Source: Porphyridium purpureum (Eukaryota; Rhodophyta; Bangiophyceae; Porphyridiales; Porphyridiaceae). From it: a stretch of DNA of 64,000 nt. Shown in pieces: positions 1-9,511 of this stretch; within the stretch, counting starts at the first letter, position 1, and every line of letters begins with the position of its first letter. The stretch spans positions 310,001-374,000 of the forward strand of contig VRMN01000007.1 in NCBI GenBank assembly GCA_008690995.1, in the 5' to 3' direction. The notes under the pieces were generated by a model that saw nothing but the letters and a program-made list of their open reading frames with translations, did no database searches and had not been told where the DNA came from. The position numbers and the translations under genes are program-made.

Positions 1-452
1 GAATGCGTGGTAGCCCTGCTCGAGGCCGGCGCTCAGCAAGGCGTGCCAGCTGATCGTCAGGGCGTACGTGACGCGTTTTTCTTCGCCGTGACATATCTGA
101 GGGAGGCGTGTGTTATTGCGTTGCTGGATGGCGTTGAAGGGTTTTCTGCCGACACTCGATGCTTTTCGGGTCTCAATGCTCTGCATGTGCTGATAAAATA
201 CGTCAGACCTCAAGAATTATTCCCTTTTCATCTTCAAGAAGATGCCATGGGACAAGCCATTCAGGCCGCGCTTAGCACGGCAAGGCTTCTTCTCGACCAT
301 AATATATCCGTCAATGGTGTGGATCGCCTCGGCAGAACTCCTTTGGATTGTCTTCTGGACAATGAAGACACAGCTTGGAAGGATGCCTTGTTTGAATTGC
401 TTTTACAGTATCCCGCGCGATTCAATCACCGATTCCTAGATCAATTCTGGTC
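1..452 (+). CDS. 3' part of an ankyrin-repeat family gene, interrupted by a Copia element
   Basis: The frame is open from the left edge, so the gene starts outside the window. About 150 residues are visible: an ankyrin-like unit near the edge (ALLEAGAQ), then NALHVL, an ARLLLDHNISVN unit and GRTPLDCLLD. This order matches the C-terminal domain of the ankyrin genes at 41-59 kb (NALHLLAR, AMLLIRHGVPVD, GMTPLDLL), so it is a distant member of that family. The Copia element begins at 453, directly after target bases TGGTC (448-452). The same five bases follow the element, and from there the host frame runs about nine more codons to a TAG at 5374-5376. As the DNA stands, the frame instead runs into the LTR and stops at 678, swapping a few C-terminal residues for about 75 LTR-encoded ones. 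The product could still fold. Function unknown. Confidence 0.75.
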
Positions 453-783
453 CTGTAAAATAGTCGGACCGTTTCGAAGTGGCGACATAACGGTCCAGTG
501 CCGCGCAGGCCTATGTGCGCGCATATGGCGGTTTCGGAGCCGTCCTCGCAACGGTCGGGTCGTGCAGAGCCCGTGGCTGGGTGGTAAGGCCTACCTCGTC
601 GCCCTGCGCTGCAAAGGCGCGTGCCGGGCTGGCGGGGTGTATAAAAGCAGCCACACCCGACGGCCGTCGCCTGGTTAGCTCTCTCACAAGAGAAGACGCA
701 AGGAAGAGGAGTAGGAGACAACGAGTAAACGGGTCGTCGGATAAAGACGAAGTTTAGAAAGCTCCCCGATTATTCCTTCACAG
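453..783 (+). repeat. 5' LTR of the Copia element
   Basis: 331 bp, CTGT...ACAG ends. It contains a TATA box (TATAAAA at 640-646) about 145 bp before the LTR end, the expected place for the element's own U3 promoter. The matching 3' copy lies at 5016-5346. Confidence 0.93.
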
Positions 784-800
784 TGGTATCATCGCTTCGG
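784..800 (+). other. primer-binding site
   Basis: The bases directly after the 5' LTR begin TGGTATCA, the core used by Copia/Ty1-type elements to pair with initiator methionine tRNA. The match to the usual core weakens after the eighth base. Its position right at the LTR edge supports placing that edge at 783. Confidence 0.7.
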
Positions 801-825
801 TTGACCGGTTTCGGGTGAAGCAGAG

Positions 826-1626
826 ATGGAAAACTTGCGACAGGCACTGGTTCCGAGGATGGCGCAGGAGCCGGGAGTGCAGGTGTCGCGGCTCGACACC
901 TACGATGGGTCGAGGGACGTCATTAAGCTACAGACGTGGCTTTTTGCGGCTAGAGAAACAGTCTTCGTGCCCCTCAGGGACGCGGTTGGCATCACCGCCA
1001 CAGGTGATACCGCAGTCCGGGCAGCGGTAGAAGCGAAGGCGGTCCGCGTGGCCGCGACCTATCTACGTGGAAGCGCGTTGGTCTGGTGGATTGCGTTAAG
1101 CAGGGCCGGGGACGCTCCCGCGGTCTGGGACTCGTTTGTTCGCGAGCTGGAGGACCAGTTCACACCTCCCAACGCGGCCCGGGCGGCGCGCGACGATCTG
1201 GCTGCGCTTGTGCAAAAGCACAGCGTGGCGCGTTACATTGATGAGTTCCAGATGTGCATTCTCCGCATCCCTCGTATCACTGAGGACGAGAAGCTGGACC
1301 GCTTCGTTCGAGGTCTCAAGAAGCCACCGAGAGTGGAAGTGCTGAAGTCAGGCGCTACAACAGTAGCTGATGCCATGCGCATCGCTTTGTCCGTGGATTC
1401 CGCTTACGCGGATGCCCCGCGGGGAGCGTACGCACGGGATGACGGCCCAGTTCCCATGGAGCTGGGTGCAGTTGGATTCTCGACGGCGCGAGGTAGCGGC
1501 ACTGATAACGCCCGCAAGGTCAAATGCTGGCGTTGTGGCAAGGCAGGCCACAGGAAGGCCGATTGTCGGGCAAAGGAGGTGGATGAGCCGGCGTCGGGAA
1601 AAGCGGGAGCCTCCACGCGGGCATAG
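826..1626 (+). CDS. gag: Copia gag (capsid/nucleocapsid) protein
   Basis: 266 aa. The central part has the helical retrotransposon gag pattern (WWIALSRAG, WDSFVRELEDQF, YIDEFQMCILRIP, KLDRFVRGLKK), and the C-terminus has one CCHC zinc knuckle, CWRCGKAGHRKADC, at about residues 234-247. It would form the particle and package element RNA in the cytoplasm. The ATG at 826 lies 42 bp after the LTR. Gag ends 11 bp before the first Met of pol, in a different frame; Copia-class elements are known to use read-through, frameshifting or splicing to set the gag:pol ratio. Part of a mobile element, not a host gene. Confidence 0.9.
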   Translation: MENLRQALVPRMAQEPGVQVSRLDTYDGSRDVIKLQTWLFAARETVFVPLRDAVGITATGDTAVRAAVEAKAVRVAATYLRGSALVWWIALSRAGDAPAVWDSFVRELEDQFTPPNAARAARDDLAALVQKHSVARYIDEFQMCILRIPRITEDEKLDRFVRGLKKPPRVEVLKSGATTVADAMRIALSVDSAYADAPRGAYARDDGPVPMELGAVGFSTARGSGTDNARKVKCWRCGKAGHRKADCRAKEVDEPASGKAGASTRA

Positions 1627-1637
1627 CCGGCCTGGCG

Positions 1638-4600
1638 ATGGGGGCGTCCGGGGCAGCGGTCGACGCAGGGCGGAGAATCACGGCGCTGTTCTCGTCGCCG
1701 TGTAGCGTTATGGTGACACTGGATGGCTCTGTTGAGGCGCGAGCGCTCGTTGACAGCGGCGCAAACGCCTGCTTCGTGCGACGAGACGTTGCTGATGCGC
1801 TGCATGCTGCACGCGCCGGTGAAGAAAGCGCGAGTTCAGATCCTGGTTTTAGCATTCAGTTGGCGGACGAGTCGAAGATGCATGCCACAGGCATGCTACG
1901 TGCGCAGGTGGAGGTCGGAGAGGTCCCTCTTTTCGGAATCGCTCGCACCCTCCTCACCGCTCCTTTCCTCGTTTTAGAGAAGCTGAGCTATGATGTGGTT
2001 TTGGGGAAACCGTGGCTAGAGGCAGTTTTACCAAAGCCGGTCGCAGAAGGCGAGGAACAAGACGTGGAATCGTTGGCGTTGGATGGAGCCCAGGCAGCGC
2101 TGACGCATGAACTCATGCACACGCCCAGGGACCCATCCTGTGAGGCGTGCCAGACCGGGAAACTGCGCAGAACGTCTTCTACACGTTCGGGTGCGCAAGC
2201 GGTTCGGCGGTCCGCTATTGAGGTCGATTTAATCGATTCAGGAGCCCGGGAGGAAGGGTGGTCGCGTGGCGGGGCGCGGTACGTAATGGTCTGCCTTGAC
2301 CATCGCGACCGCTGGCTCACGGTTCATGCTCTTCGGGAGAAAACGGCGGAAGCGACCGCTGCAGCGTTTATTCGCGGACTGGCAGGACAGTCGTGGCCGG
2401 AGGTCGTCAAGACAGACGACGGACGAGAGTTTACTGGGGCGTTCTCGAAAGCTGTAGTTGAGCACGGTGCGAGGCACGAAGTTGCAGTGCCTCGCCGCCC
2501 GAACACGCACGCGCCCGTCGAGTCAATGAATCGGACACTGTTGGGAGCTGTGAGAGCCTCTCTTGTTTCCTCTGGTCTCCCTGCGCGCTTTTGGGAGGAT
2601 GCGACACTGCATTTTGCATTCGTGTGGAACAGGGCCCACAGGCCAAACGGCTCTCCGCATGAAGCAAGACATCAGGTGTTGTACCGACAAGACAAGCTGT
2701 TGCCGTTTGGGTGCGCGGTTATGTACTTCGACGACGAAGCGTCAAAGTTTGCGGCAAGGGCTCGCCTGGGCGTGTTGATTCGCTATCACGAAGAATCCGG
2801 CATCGTGGTGGTCGACGCGGAGGAGCTGGCAAGCGGGCGGACTCGGGAAATCGTCACAAGGGATTTCGTACCCCGGCGAGGTGAGTACCCGGCCCGTCGT
2901 CTCGGTCTGCGGCCGTTGGGAGAGCGGATATGGCTGGAGGATGAATATGAGGCAGGCGAGGGCCCAGCGGCAGAACTTTGCGGCCGATGTCATAAAAGGC
3001 GGGTCACCGCAGTGGCATGTCCTAGGTGCCTGGGAAGAAAGGCGCGCCGGCATCGGCGGGATGCGACGTGTGCGATCGGGGCCTGCAGATGCTCGCCAGC
3101 CGAAATCCTGAGTCGTGAACGTCGGGTCGCCGCTCGCGCAGAGCGGGAGACGGAACGGATTTATCAAAGCGAAAAGCGCGAGCGCGAGCGGGCCGCGCGG
3201 GCACTGGCGGCGGAAGGCAAGCGAGAGCGTAAGGAACAGAAGAGGGCGCGGAGGGCAGCTGCTGTCCGGCGACGTCCGCAGCCCGCGAGCCTCGTGGAGC
3301 CCGCACTCAGGTTGGCTGTACCGAGGTCGACACGGTCTGGCCGTGTTGTTCGGCAGCCCGGAAAACTCAACCTGGGGGTCACCGTCGTCGTGCCCCGCAG
3401 CGAGGCATTGGGACAGTCGTGCTTCGCGAAGGCACGCACCGTCGAATGTGAACGATTGAAAAGGTTCGGCACTTGGAACCCGATTCCAATCTCCTTTGAA
3501 TCAGCGAGGGCGGACCCTTCGGCTACCTTTGTCAACGCACATTTCATTTACGCAATGAAACACGCGGAGTGCGACGTCGACAAGAGGATTGCAAAGGTTC
3601 GACTGGTTGCGGCTGGCAACAATTTGCGTGATGTGGGGGGCGCGCTAACTCATCAGGACGTGCCATACGCAGCCCCGGCAAGCCTCGCGTCACTTCGTGT
3701 CACCGTGGCGCTTGCGGCTGCTCGCGGGCACAGTGTGGCAAAGCTAGACGTGACATCCGCGTACCTACAGGTCCAACTCGGAGGACCGCCGGTATTCGTT
3801 CGACTGCCGAAGGAGCTTCCCGAGTCGCGAGATGGAGTATATAGGCTGGAGAAGGCGCTGTATGGCCTCGAGCGCTCTGGTGCGGACTTCATAGCGGAGA
3901 CCTCGAAGAAGCTACAAGCCCAGGGATGGCGTGAGGTTGCTCAGTCGTTGTTCGTACGCGATAGCACCACACTGTTGGCATACGTTGACGACTTTCTTTT
4001 GACCGGAGAGCAAGAAAGTGTGCGGCGTGCGGCGTGCGATTTACAGAAATTGTATGAGTTTGACAACGAGCCGGTTTTCTTGGAAGAAGATGCGCCACTC
4101 GTTTTCTTGGGAATAACTCTGCGACTGACCGCGGATTGGGTGCAGCTAGACCACACAGAGTATGCGCGCTACGCGTCACGGAACGCCTCTACGGGGCCCA
4201 TGCGCAGGAAGGGACCAAGAACGCCGGACGTGGAGCCGGCCGTGGAGGAGTTCGAGGAGTCATTCGAAGATGACGGGCGAGCTCGCAAGGTCATTGGAGC
4301 TCTGCTTTGGCTTTCGCGTACAACTCGGCCGGATATTGCGCGTGCAACGGCGCGAGTGGCTCGCTTTGTGGACAACTGGACACTCGGTGCGAGTCGCTTG
4401 CTCGAAAGGCTCGAGGAGTATGTGTTGTGCAATCCCATCAGCGTGATTCGGTACCCCAGGCAACGAGTGATCGACAGCAGTTGCCTGGTTATCGCGTTCA
4501 GTGACTCAGACTTCGCGGGCGATTCTGCTGCAAAAGCGCGCAGTACAAGCGGGGCTGCATTTTTCTTGGAATTGGGCGGCGCCAGGTATCTCGTGGACTG

Positions 4601-5021
4601 GTCGAGCGGGCTCCAGCGAGCTGTGTCCACAAGCTCAGCGGAGGCGGAGCTTGTGGCGTTAGCGTCGGCTTGCAAGAGAGTATTCGCTGTCTTGGAATGT
4701 CTACCGGAGCAAGAAGGCACCAAGGTCGAGGTGCGTTCGGACAGTGCGGCGGCTTTGGGCGCCGTGCGCCGTGGATGGTCTGCAAAACTCGCGCATGCGC
4801 GCAGGACGCAAAGGGTCTGTGTCTCGTGGCTTCACGATCTGGAGGAGCAGCAGGGCTTCGTCTTCGTGTGGGTTCCTTCCGGGCGCAACGCCGCGGATAT
4901 CTTCACCAAGAGCTTCGGTCCACTCGAATTTTTGCGTAAGATTGGGCTGTTGGAGAACGAACGGGTCTTTAGCAATAAGCTGGAGGAGGCGGCGAGCCCG
5001 GCTTCGATGGGGGCGCTGTAA
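1638..5021 (+). CDS. pol: Copia pol polyprotein (PR-IN-RT-RH)
   Basis: 1,127 aa. Domains in order: aspartic protease with the DSGA signature near residue 39; an HHCC-like zinc region near 155-175; integrase core about 193-300 with the acidic residues in the usual contexts; a long basic linker; reverse transcriptase about 640-870 with the YVDD box near 780; and RNase H about 950-1100 (SDSDFAGD, STSSAEAELVAL). The frame ends inside the first bases of the 3' LTR. The integrase-RT linker (about 440-555) is odd: a cluster of CxxC/CxxxxC pairs followed by a stretch very rich in Arg, Glu and Ala. The linker could be a nuclear-targeting or nucleic-acid-binding tail, but that is inference. The frame looks whole. 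Confidence 0.93.
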   Translation: MGASGAAVDAGRRITALFSSPCSVMVTLDGSVEARALVDSGANACFVRRDVADALHAARAGEESASSDPGFSIQLADESKMHATGMLRAQVEVGEVPLFGIARTLLTAPFLVLEKLSYDVVLGKPWLEAVLPKPVAEGEEQDVESLALDGAQAALTHELMHTPRDPSCEACQTGKLRRTSSTRSGAQAVRRSAIEVDLIDSGAREEGWSRGGARYVMVCLDHRDRWLTVHALREKTAEATAAAFIRGLAGQSWPEVVKTDDGREFTGAFSKAVVEHGARHEVAVPRRPNTHAPVESMNRTLLGAVRASLVSSGLPARFWEDATLHFAFVWNRAHRPNGSPHEARHQVLYRQDKLLPFGCAVMYFDDEASKFAARARLGVLIRYHEESGIVVVDAEELASGRTREIVTRDFVPRRGEYPARRLGLRPLGERIWLEDEYEAGEGPAAELCGRCHKRRVTAVACPRCLGRKARRHRRDATCAIGACRCSPAEILSRERRVAARAERETERIYQSEKRERERAARALAAEGKRERKEQKRARRAAAVRRRPQPASLVEPALRLAVPRSTRSGRVVRQPGKLNLGVTVVVPRSEALGQSCFAKARTVECERLKRFGTWNPIPISFESARADPSATFVNAHFIYAMKHAECDVDKRIAKVRLVAAGNNLRDVGGALTHQDVPYAAPASLASLRVTVALAAARGHSVAKLDVTSAYLQVQLGGPPVFVRLPKELPESRDGVYRLEKALYGLERSGADFIAETSKKLQAQGWREVAQSLFVRDSTTLLAYVDDFLLTGEQESVRRAACDLQKLYEFDNEPVFLEEDAPLVFLGITLRLTADWVQLDHTEYARYASRNASTGPMRRKGPRTPDVEPAVEEFEESFEDDGRARKVIGALLWLSRTTRPDIARATARVARFVDNWTLGASRLLERLEEYVLCNPISVIRYPRQRVIDSSCLVIAFSDSDFAGDSAAKARSTSGAAFFLELGGARYLVDWSSGLQRAVSTSSAEAELVALASACKRVFAVLECLPEQEGTKVEVRSDSAAALGAVRRGWSAKLAHARRTQRVCVSWLHDLEEQQGFVFVWVPSGRNAADIFTKSFGPLEFLRKIGLLENERVFSNKLEEAASPASMGAL

Positions 5022-5346
5022 AATAGTCGGACCGTTTCGAAGTGGCGACATAACGGTCCAGTGCCGCGCAGGCCTATGTGCGCGCATATGGCGGTTTCGG
5101 AGCCGTCCTCGCAACGGTCGGGTCGTGCAGAGCCCGTGGCTGGGTGGTAAGGCCTACCTCGTCGCCCTGCGCTGCAAAGGCGCGTGCCGGGCTGGCGGGG
5201 TGTATAAAAGCAGCCACACCCGACGGCCGTCGCCTGGTTAGCTCTCTCACAAGAGAAGACGCAAGGAAGAGGAGTAGGAGACAACGAGTAAACGGGTCGT
5301 CGGATAAAGACGAAGTTTAGAAAGCTCCCCGATTATTCCTTCACAG
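5016..5346 (+). repeat. 3' LTR of the Copia element
   Basis: 331 bp, same sequence as 453-783 by eye. It is preceded by a purine run (GATGGGGG, 5007-5014) that can serve as polypurine tract, and followed by the target duplication TGGTC. Confidence 0.93.
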
Positions 5347-5557
5347 TGGTCGAACTTTTCACCTATGAGCGACTAGAATGCTACTTTTTAAACGAGCGCA
5401 GTCCAGCTGTGTCAAGCGCAAACGATGAGATCCCATCACAAGGCTGACCACTCAGAAACCGACAGGAGGGCGATGTGACTGGACCAAAATCGCCACAAAC
5501 CCGCACGCTGCACGCAATCAAGCACGTCGTACCACAGCTCACATGTGTTGGCCAAAG

Positions 5558-5931
5558 TGTGAAGAGAACTTCCAAATCCTCGCGACGAGCTCGATCATGA
5601 CCCGTGGGGGCGCCACGCTTGAACCCGCGATGACCCGAGGGGTCGTTGCCAATGGGAACGCCAAAGCGACGACCGGTACGCGTAGCGGACCACCACGTGC
5701 GCGCGCTATTCAAGACTCAGCCCGTCTCGGTCCGAGGGCGCGAGGCTGAGATATCACAGTGGTGCCGGTGTCCTTGTCGTGGCGCCTGTCCAGACTGGGA
5801 GGTAGAGATGACTGGCTCTTGACGTAGAAAGGCGGCTTTGGAATCATGAAGTCATCATCTCTCGGTAAGGCGACGACACGTACCATGACATTCGTCTACG
5901 CTCATGCTCTCGATCACAAGCTTGTTACACA
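5558..5931. repeat. dispersed ~375-bp repeat, copy 1; candidate solo LTR
   Basis: 374 bp, aligned over its whole length with 31096-31470 (375 bp) at roughly 80-85% identity by eye. Both start TGTGAAGAGAAC and end TTxCACA, so the ends are inverted like LTR ends. The other copy keeps a TATA-like GTATAAAGG; here it reads GTAGAAAGG. Flanks CAAAG (5553-5557) and CGAAG (5932-5936) agree at four of five bases, a possible decayed target duplication. No internal coding region is attached, hence solo LTR rather than a full element. An old fossil compared with the Copia element next door. Confidence 0.6.
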
Positions 5932-7020
5932 CGAAGAATGTGGTTTTCCTTCCGTGTATCTGTGAGTGTACCGAACCATGCTTCGCCCCTTCTGGACGCC
6001 ACGCTGTTGCAGAATCGAGCTCCCCCAACCGAAGGTGTTGGTTCAGTTGAGGCGATGCCGGGCAGTGTGCGCAACGTGGTTCCAGATCGCGCTCAAGCGG
6101 CTGATCGAGGAGGCGAGCACATGTTCGGACTGCGCGCATTGCATGCGTGCGCAGAAGTCGCAGTGTGGGCCAAGTTGGTCAGAGTGGCTTGGAAGATGGC
6201 GAGCAGAGATATCGACACACGTTGGGCACATGTGCAATAAATCGGCGCGGAAACGACGGTCTCTAGAGACACGCGTGAGACCGGCGCGCCTTTTTGAGCA
6301 AGTATGGAAGGATCACGTGACAGTCGTCCAGTGCATGAGCTGGCGGAAAGAATAAATATTGCACTCTTTGAGTGTGTATTTGTGTGTCGATCAGTAAAAG
6401 GACAAAGATTGGGCGTCGGTTTGGGAAAAGGTTTGCGACGCAGGCGCGTCCCTTACTTCAAGTGGCCGTACCATCAGATTATCGATTTGTGGAAAAGGTA
6501 CAAGACACGTCAGAAAGAGGGAATAAGAATGAGCACAGACGTGCTTTGGACACGCCGCTGCCGCCCGTGCCCGGTTTTATGTCACGTTGGAATATGCATC
6601 CGCGTCGCTCGCTTTGCGATTCTCCGTCCTCGTTGTCGTGCGTCGCGTGACAATGTATTTTGCTGTTGATTTATCCATTCTCTTCTCAACAAAACCAACA
6701 ATACAGCAAGGCAAAAAACACGGCGGCGTGTTTGTCAACCCAGATTCGCTGGTTTCTTCTCAAATTGCATTGTTTTACTTAAGACGCCGCGAACATGTTT
6801 TGACGATGACTTTTTGCTGCTCGTCCTGAATAGAAACTTTCGCGCGGAAAGACATTGTGGCAGCTATTTAGCAGAGTACGAGCAGACAGCGAAGAACGAT
6901 CGTGTGGAGATCAAGCTCGAGGGTCGCGTCTTCAGGAGAAGTTCAGGGTGCTTGTTGGGAGCCGTGCGCTGGAGAATACTGCGCAGTTCGACGGAGGAAC
7001 AAGGGGTGGACAAGTGTACC
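5932..7020. other. intergenic, no gene recognised
   Basis: About 1.1 kb. Several short frames overlap, including one at 5966-6355 (+) with a cysteine cluster (CSDCAHCMRAQ), but none resembles a known domain, and competing frames on both strands cover the same bases. The last ~250 bp hold the presumed promoter and 5' leader of the FUN14 gene. Confidence 0.5.
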
Positions 7021-7665
7021 ATGAGTGAGGTGCGCTCACAAAGGGTGGCAGGTCGTGCGGCCACTGACGTGCACGGCGGAGAATTCCAGAGCGAGTATGA
7101 GCTGTTTCCTTCGAGCTTCGATCACGTGGAAGGGGCAGGGTTTGGAACGGCGCGACCTCGAGCGCAAGCGTTGAAGTCCCCTCAAGCGCATGTGGCTGAC
7201 TCCTGGCTGCATGATTCCGACAAGCGGGAGTCGTTTAGCGGATTTCTTCGCGACTTTGCGGATGGCTCGTTTGCTGTAGACACGAAGGAGCCCCCGCATG
7301 GCCAGAACTACGCGGCGGCAGACCATGGAGTCATCCCAAGTGCGTTTAATATCGAGAATTTGCCGGCAAGTCCTGTTGGTAAGCAGGCGTGGATGGGCAT
7401 GATGTTAGGCTATGCCGCGGGCTTTTCCGTTCGCCGCATTGGCAGGATCTTGCTTGGCATGGCTGGCACGGAAATCGTCCTGTTGCAGTACATGGCGTAC
7501 CGAGGCTGGGTCCGTGTCGACTGGAACGCCATTATGTCTGACCTCATGCCAATCGTTGATTACCACTCGTTCGATCGTGTCATCGAGGTGCTGAAGCACC
7601 GCGTTCCTTTCGCCGCTTCCTTCAGCGCGGGTCTGTTTACCGGGCTGAAATACGACTTGTTTTAA
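7021..7665 (+). CDS. FUN14 domain-containing membrane protein
   Basis: 214 aa. Residues about 124-210 match the FUN14 family: a Gly-rich amphipathic segment (GYAAGFSVRRIGRILLG), a hydrophobic helix (AGTEIVLLQYMAYRG), the hallmark W-V-R-V-DW step, and a final short helix (FAASFSAGLFTGLK). FUN14 proteins are small outer mitochondrial membrane proteins; the animal FUNDC1 is a mitophagy receptor, while algal and archaeal relatives are uncharacterised. The first 120 residues are polar and unrelated to FUNDC1; I see no clear YxxL LC3-interacting motif (YELF at 26-29 is only close). The frame is open 69 codons further upstream, but the ATG at 7021 has a good context (ACCATGAG) and starts the more ordinary sequence. 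Family assignment firm; location and role inferred. Confidence 0.85.
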   Translation: MSEVRSQRVAGRAATDVHGGEFQSEYELFPSSFDHVEGAGFGTARPRAQALKSPQAHVADSWLHDSDKRESFSGFLRDFADGSFAVDTKEPPHGQNYAAADHGVIPSAFNIENLPASPVGKQAWMGMMLGYAAGFSVRRIGRILLGMAGTEIVLLQYMAYRGWVRVDWNAIMSDLMPIVDYHSFDRVIEVLKHRVPFAASFSAGLFTGLKYDLF

Positions 7666-8284
7666 TCGTATTGAATTGTATCTTCAACGCACACACAAAA
7701 CAGGAGACTGAACTGCTGAAGAGCAAGCCGCGTGGGCCGGCGCGCTCGCACACAGTGCAAGATCCATTGCAAAAATTGCTCTATTCTACATGGTCGTCGA
7801 GATCCGGCTTTAAAACTAGTGGGTCTTTCTATCGGTCTTTCATCCGCCATACCGCGCCCACAATCGCCTGTGGTCAGTCCTTTCCTCGGCAGGCCTGCTT
7901 ATAACTGCGCATGCAGCTCATGGTCCTGCAACTATGCGCGCGCGCGCACACCCATCGAGAAGAATTGCGCTGACATCGGCGTATGCGCAGACGTTTCACG
8001 CTCATCCACGGCGCACGGCTTGTGCAGCTCACGTGTAGACTTGCGAAGCGACGTCGACCCGTCCGGCTGCTGCACTTGGCTCGCCCTCGTTCGCGTGAGA
8101 TGTGATCGGCGCGGAGAACGACGTCGGGCAAGCCGGCACGTGGTTGTTTGGAGTGACAGGATGGAGCGAGAAGGAAGCCTCTGAAAGGCGTGGACCCCAC
8201 TTGCAAAGGAGTGCCTGGTGCGCGCTGCTGCCAGAAAGTGTGATATGCACGCGATGTTTTGTATGTTGGAACTGGGTTCATCAG
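7666..8284. other. intergenic, no gene recognised
   Basis: About 620 bp between the FUN14 gene and the decayed ankyrin copy. It may include the eroded 5' part of that pseudogene, but no ankyrin repeat can be read here in any frame. Confidence 0.5.
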
Positions 8285-9015
8285 TGGATGACCATGAACA
8301 TGGAGATGTGGACATGCCGTCGCTGCTGATTGCGGCAGAGAGATCTCTGGAAATGGCCACGCCTTTCGATTGAGCACGGTGTAGATATTAGTGCTTCGGG
8401 CGCGTTCGACAGCGTGGCCTTGTTGTCTGCGGCACAAAAAGGGCTAGAGGAATGATTGTGCATGTTCATTTATCACGGCGCGAACGTGAATACAGCTGAT
8501 CGTTTCGAGTCGGCTAACCTTTTTCGTGCGGCCGAGCGTAGCAGACATGAATCATGTCATGAATTTATGCTCCACGGGGCTCGTGTGACACATCCGGTCG
8601 ACGCTTTGGCTGTGCACAATAATGGACGATGGACGATATGCGTTACACGTGCTCACAAGTGTCACTAGCCATGCGCAGACTGAGTTTGTGTGGGACGGCG
8701 AGGCTGGTAGATTTCGCCTCGGATTATGGTGCAGCCTTAGCACCACGGCACTTTCCAACCCGCACGGAATATCCGTTTGATGATCGTGATCGAGAAGGGG
8801 TGGTGCCACTGGATCTTTTGGCTGCATGTATATTTTTTCATCCAGCGCCATTACACGTACGCAGTTTTGAGTTGAGCGAGGCTTTGGACCATTGTCTGGC
8901 GTAGAAGAAGGTCAAGGTGAAAATATTCAAGCTCCTCGTGCGGTGCGGGGCTGACATCAACTGGCACGCATATGAGCAGGGCAAGCGAACGCCGCTGATG
9001 GCCATGCCTTTGTCA
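8285..9015 (+). pseudogene. decayed ankyrin-repeat gene of the local family
   Basis: Fragments in different plus-strand frames line up in order with the family at 41-59 kb: a unit LLIAAERSLEMA (~8318-8353); EHGVDISASGAFDSVALLSAAQ (~8372-8437); after an in-frame TGA at 8453-8455, HGANVNTADRFESANLFRAAE (~8473-8535); then FDDRDREGVVPLDLLAA (~8777-8827), the counterpart of the VDEPQxRGMTPLDLL segment; and IFKLLVRCGADINWHA (~8924-8971) ending RTPLMAM (~8990-9010), the counterpart of LFQLLVLRGADINRHA...RTALMKL. At least two frame changes and one stop are needed, and the repeat count is far below that of the intact genes. A dead host gene in the same orientation as the array, 33 kb from it. Confidence 0.7.
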
Positions 9016-9511
9016 TTTGGGCACGAAACGAGAATCTCCGTGTCGGCCGGAACAGCTAATGAAGTGTGCGAGCACCGCGAGGCCGGTGGTGCCGAGCCGA
9101 TGGCAGGGCTCGACGCCGGCGTTCTGGGCATGTCTCATTTTTACCCGTCTCGTGCTGGATGGAGCCCGCAATCACCTAGTTGGAGCGTGCTCATGCGAAA
9201 GGTTCCGGCAACGGAGAGTATTGTGCTACTTTCTCGGGACGCACAAGTGGGACAGTGCGATGTGCAGGGGTTTGGTGATAGAGTTCATGCGGGAGCGTGA
9301 AAGGGAAGCCGTTTGAGTTGGCCGTGCGGGCACGATGGGAAAAGAAAACAAACGCAGAGGCCGCTTGTGTTTGTGCGGAATCTGGTCGAATCAAGCCGGG
9401 ACACAAGCCCCAAACCAAGTTGCCTTCGAGCGACGCTTGCTGAAATGAGGCCATGGAGCGGCGTCTGAGATGGTGCAGCAAACGTTCGAAGCCTCCATGA
9501 AGCCAATTCCT
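9016..9511. other. intergenic, no gene recognised
   Basis: About 500 bp holding the 3' ends of the pseudogene and of the minus-strand RING gene. Nothing further seen. Confidence 0.5.

Larger units (their letters stand above)
453..5346 (+). mobile_element. Ty1/Copia LTR retrotransposon, looks whole and very young
   Basis: A 4,894-bp element with 331-bp direct terminal repeats (453-783 and 5016-5346) that show no difference by eye, bounded by a 5-bp target duplication TGGTC (448-452 and 5347-5351). The LTR ends form CTGT...ACAG rather than the plain TG...CA. A primer-binding site follows the 5' LTR and a G-rich purine run precedes the 3' LTR. It carries a gag frame and a pol frame in the order protease, integrase, reverse transcriptase, RNase H, which defines Copia (Pseudoviridae) rather than Gypsy. 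Identical LTRs mean insertion in the recent past, since the two copies are the same at the moment of insertion. No break is obvious in either frame. It sits in the last codons of an ankyrin-family gene. Confidence 0.95.

Noticed and set aside
5966-6355. 129-codon plus frame with CSDCAHCMRAQ
   Set aside because: Tempting as an integrase-type zinc segment, but there is no second half of the motif and no neighbouring element domain.
7021-7665. LC3-interacting motif in the FUN14 protein
   Set aside because: YELF does not have the required L/I/V at the fourth place, so no mitophagy-receptor claim is made.
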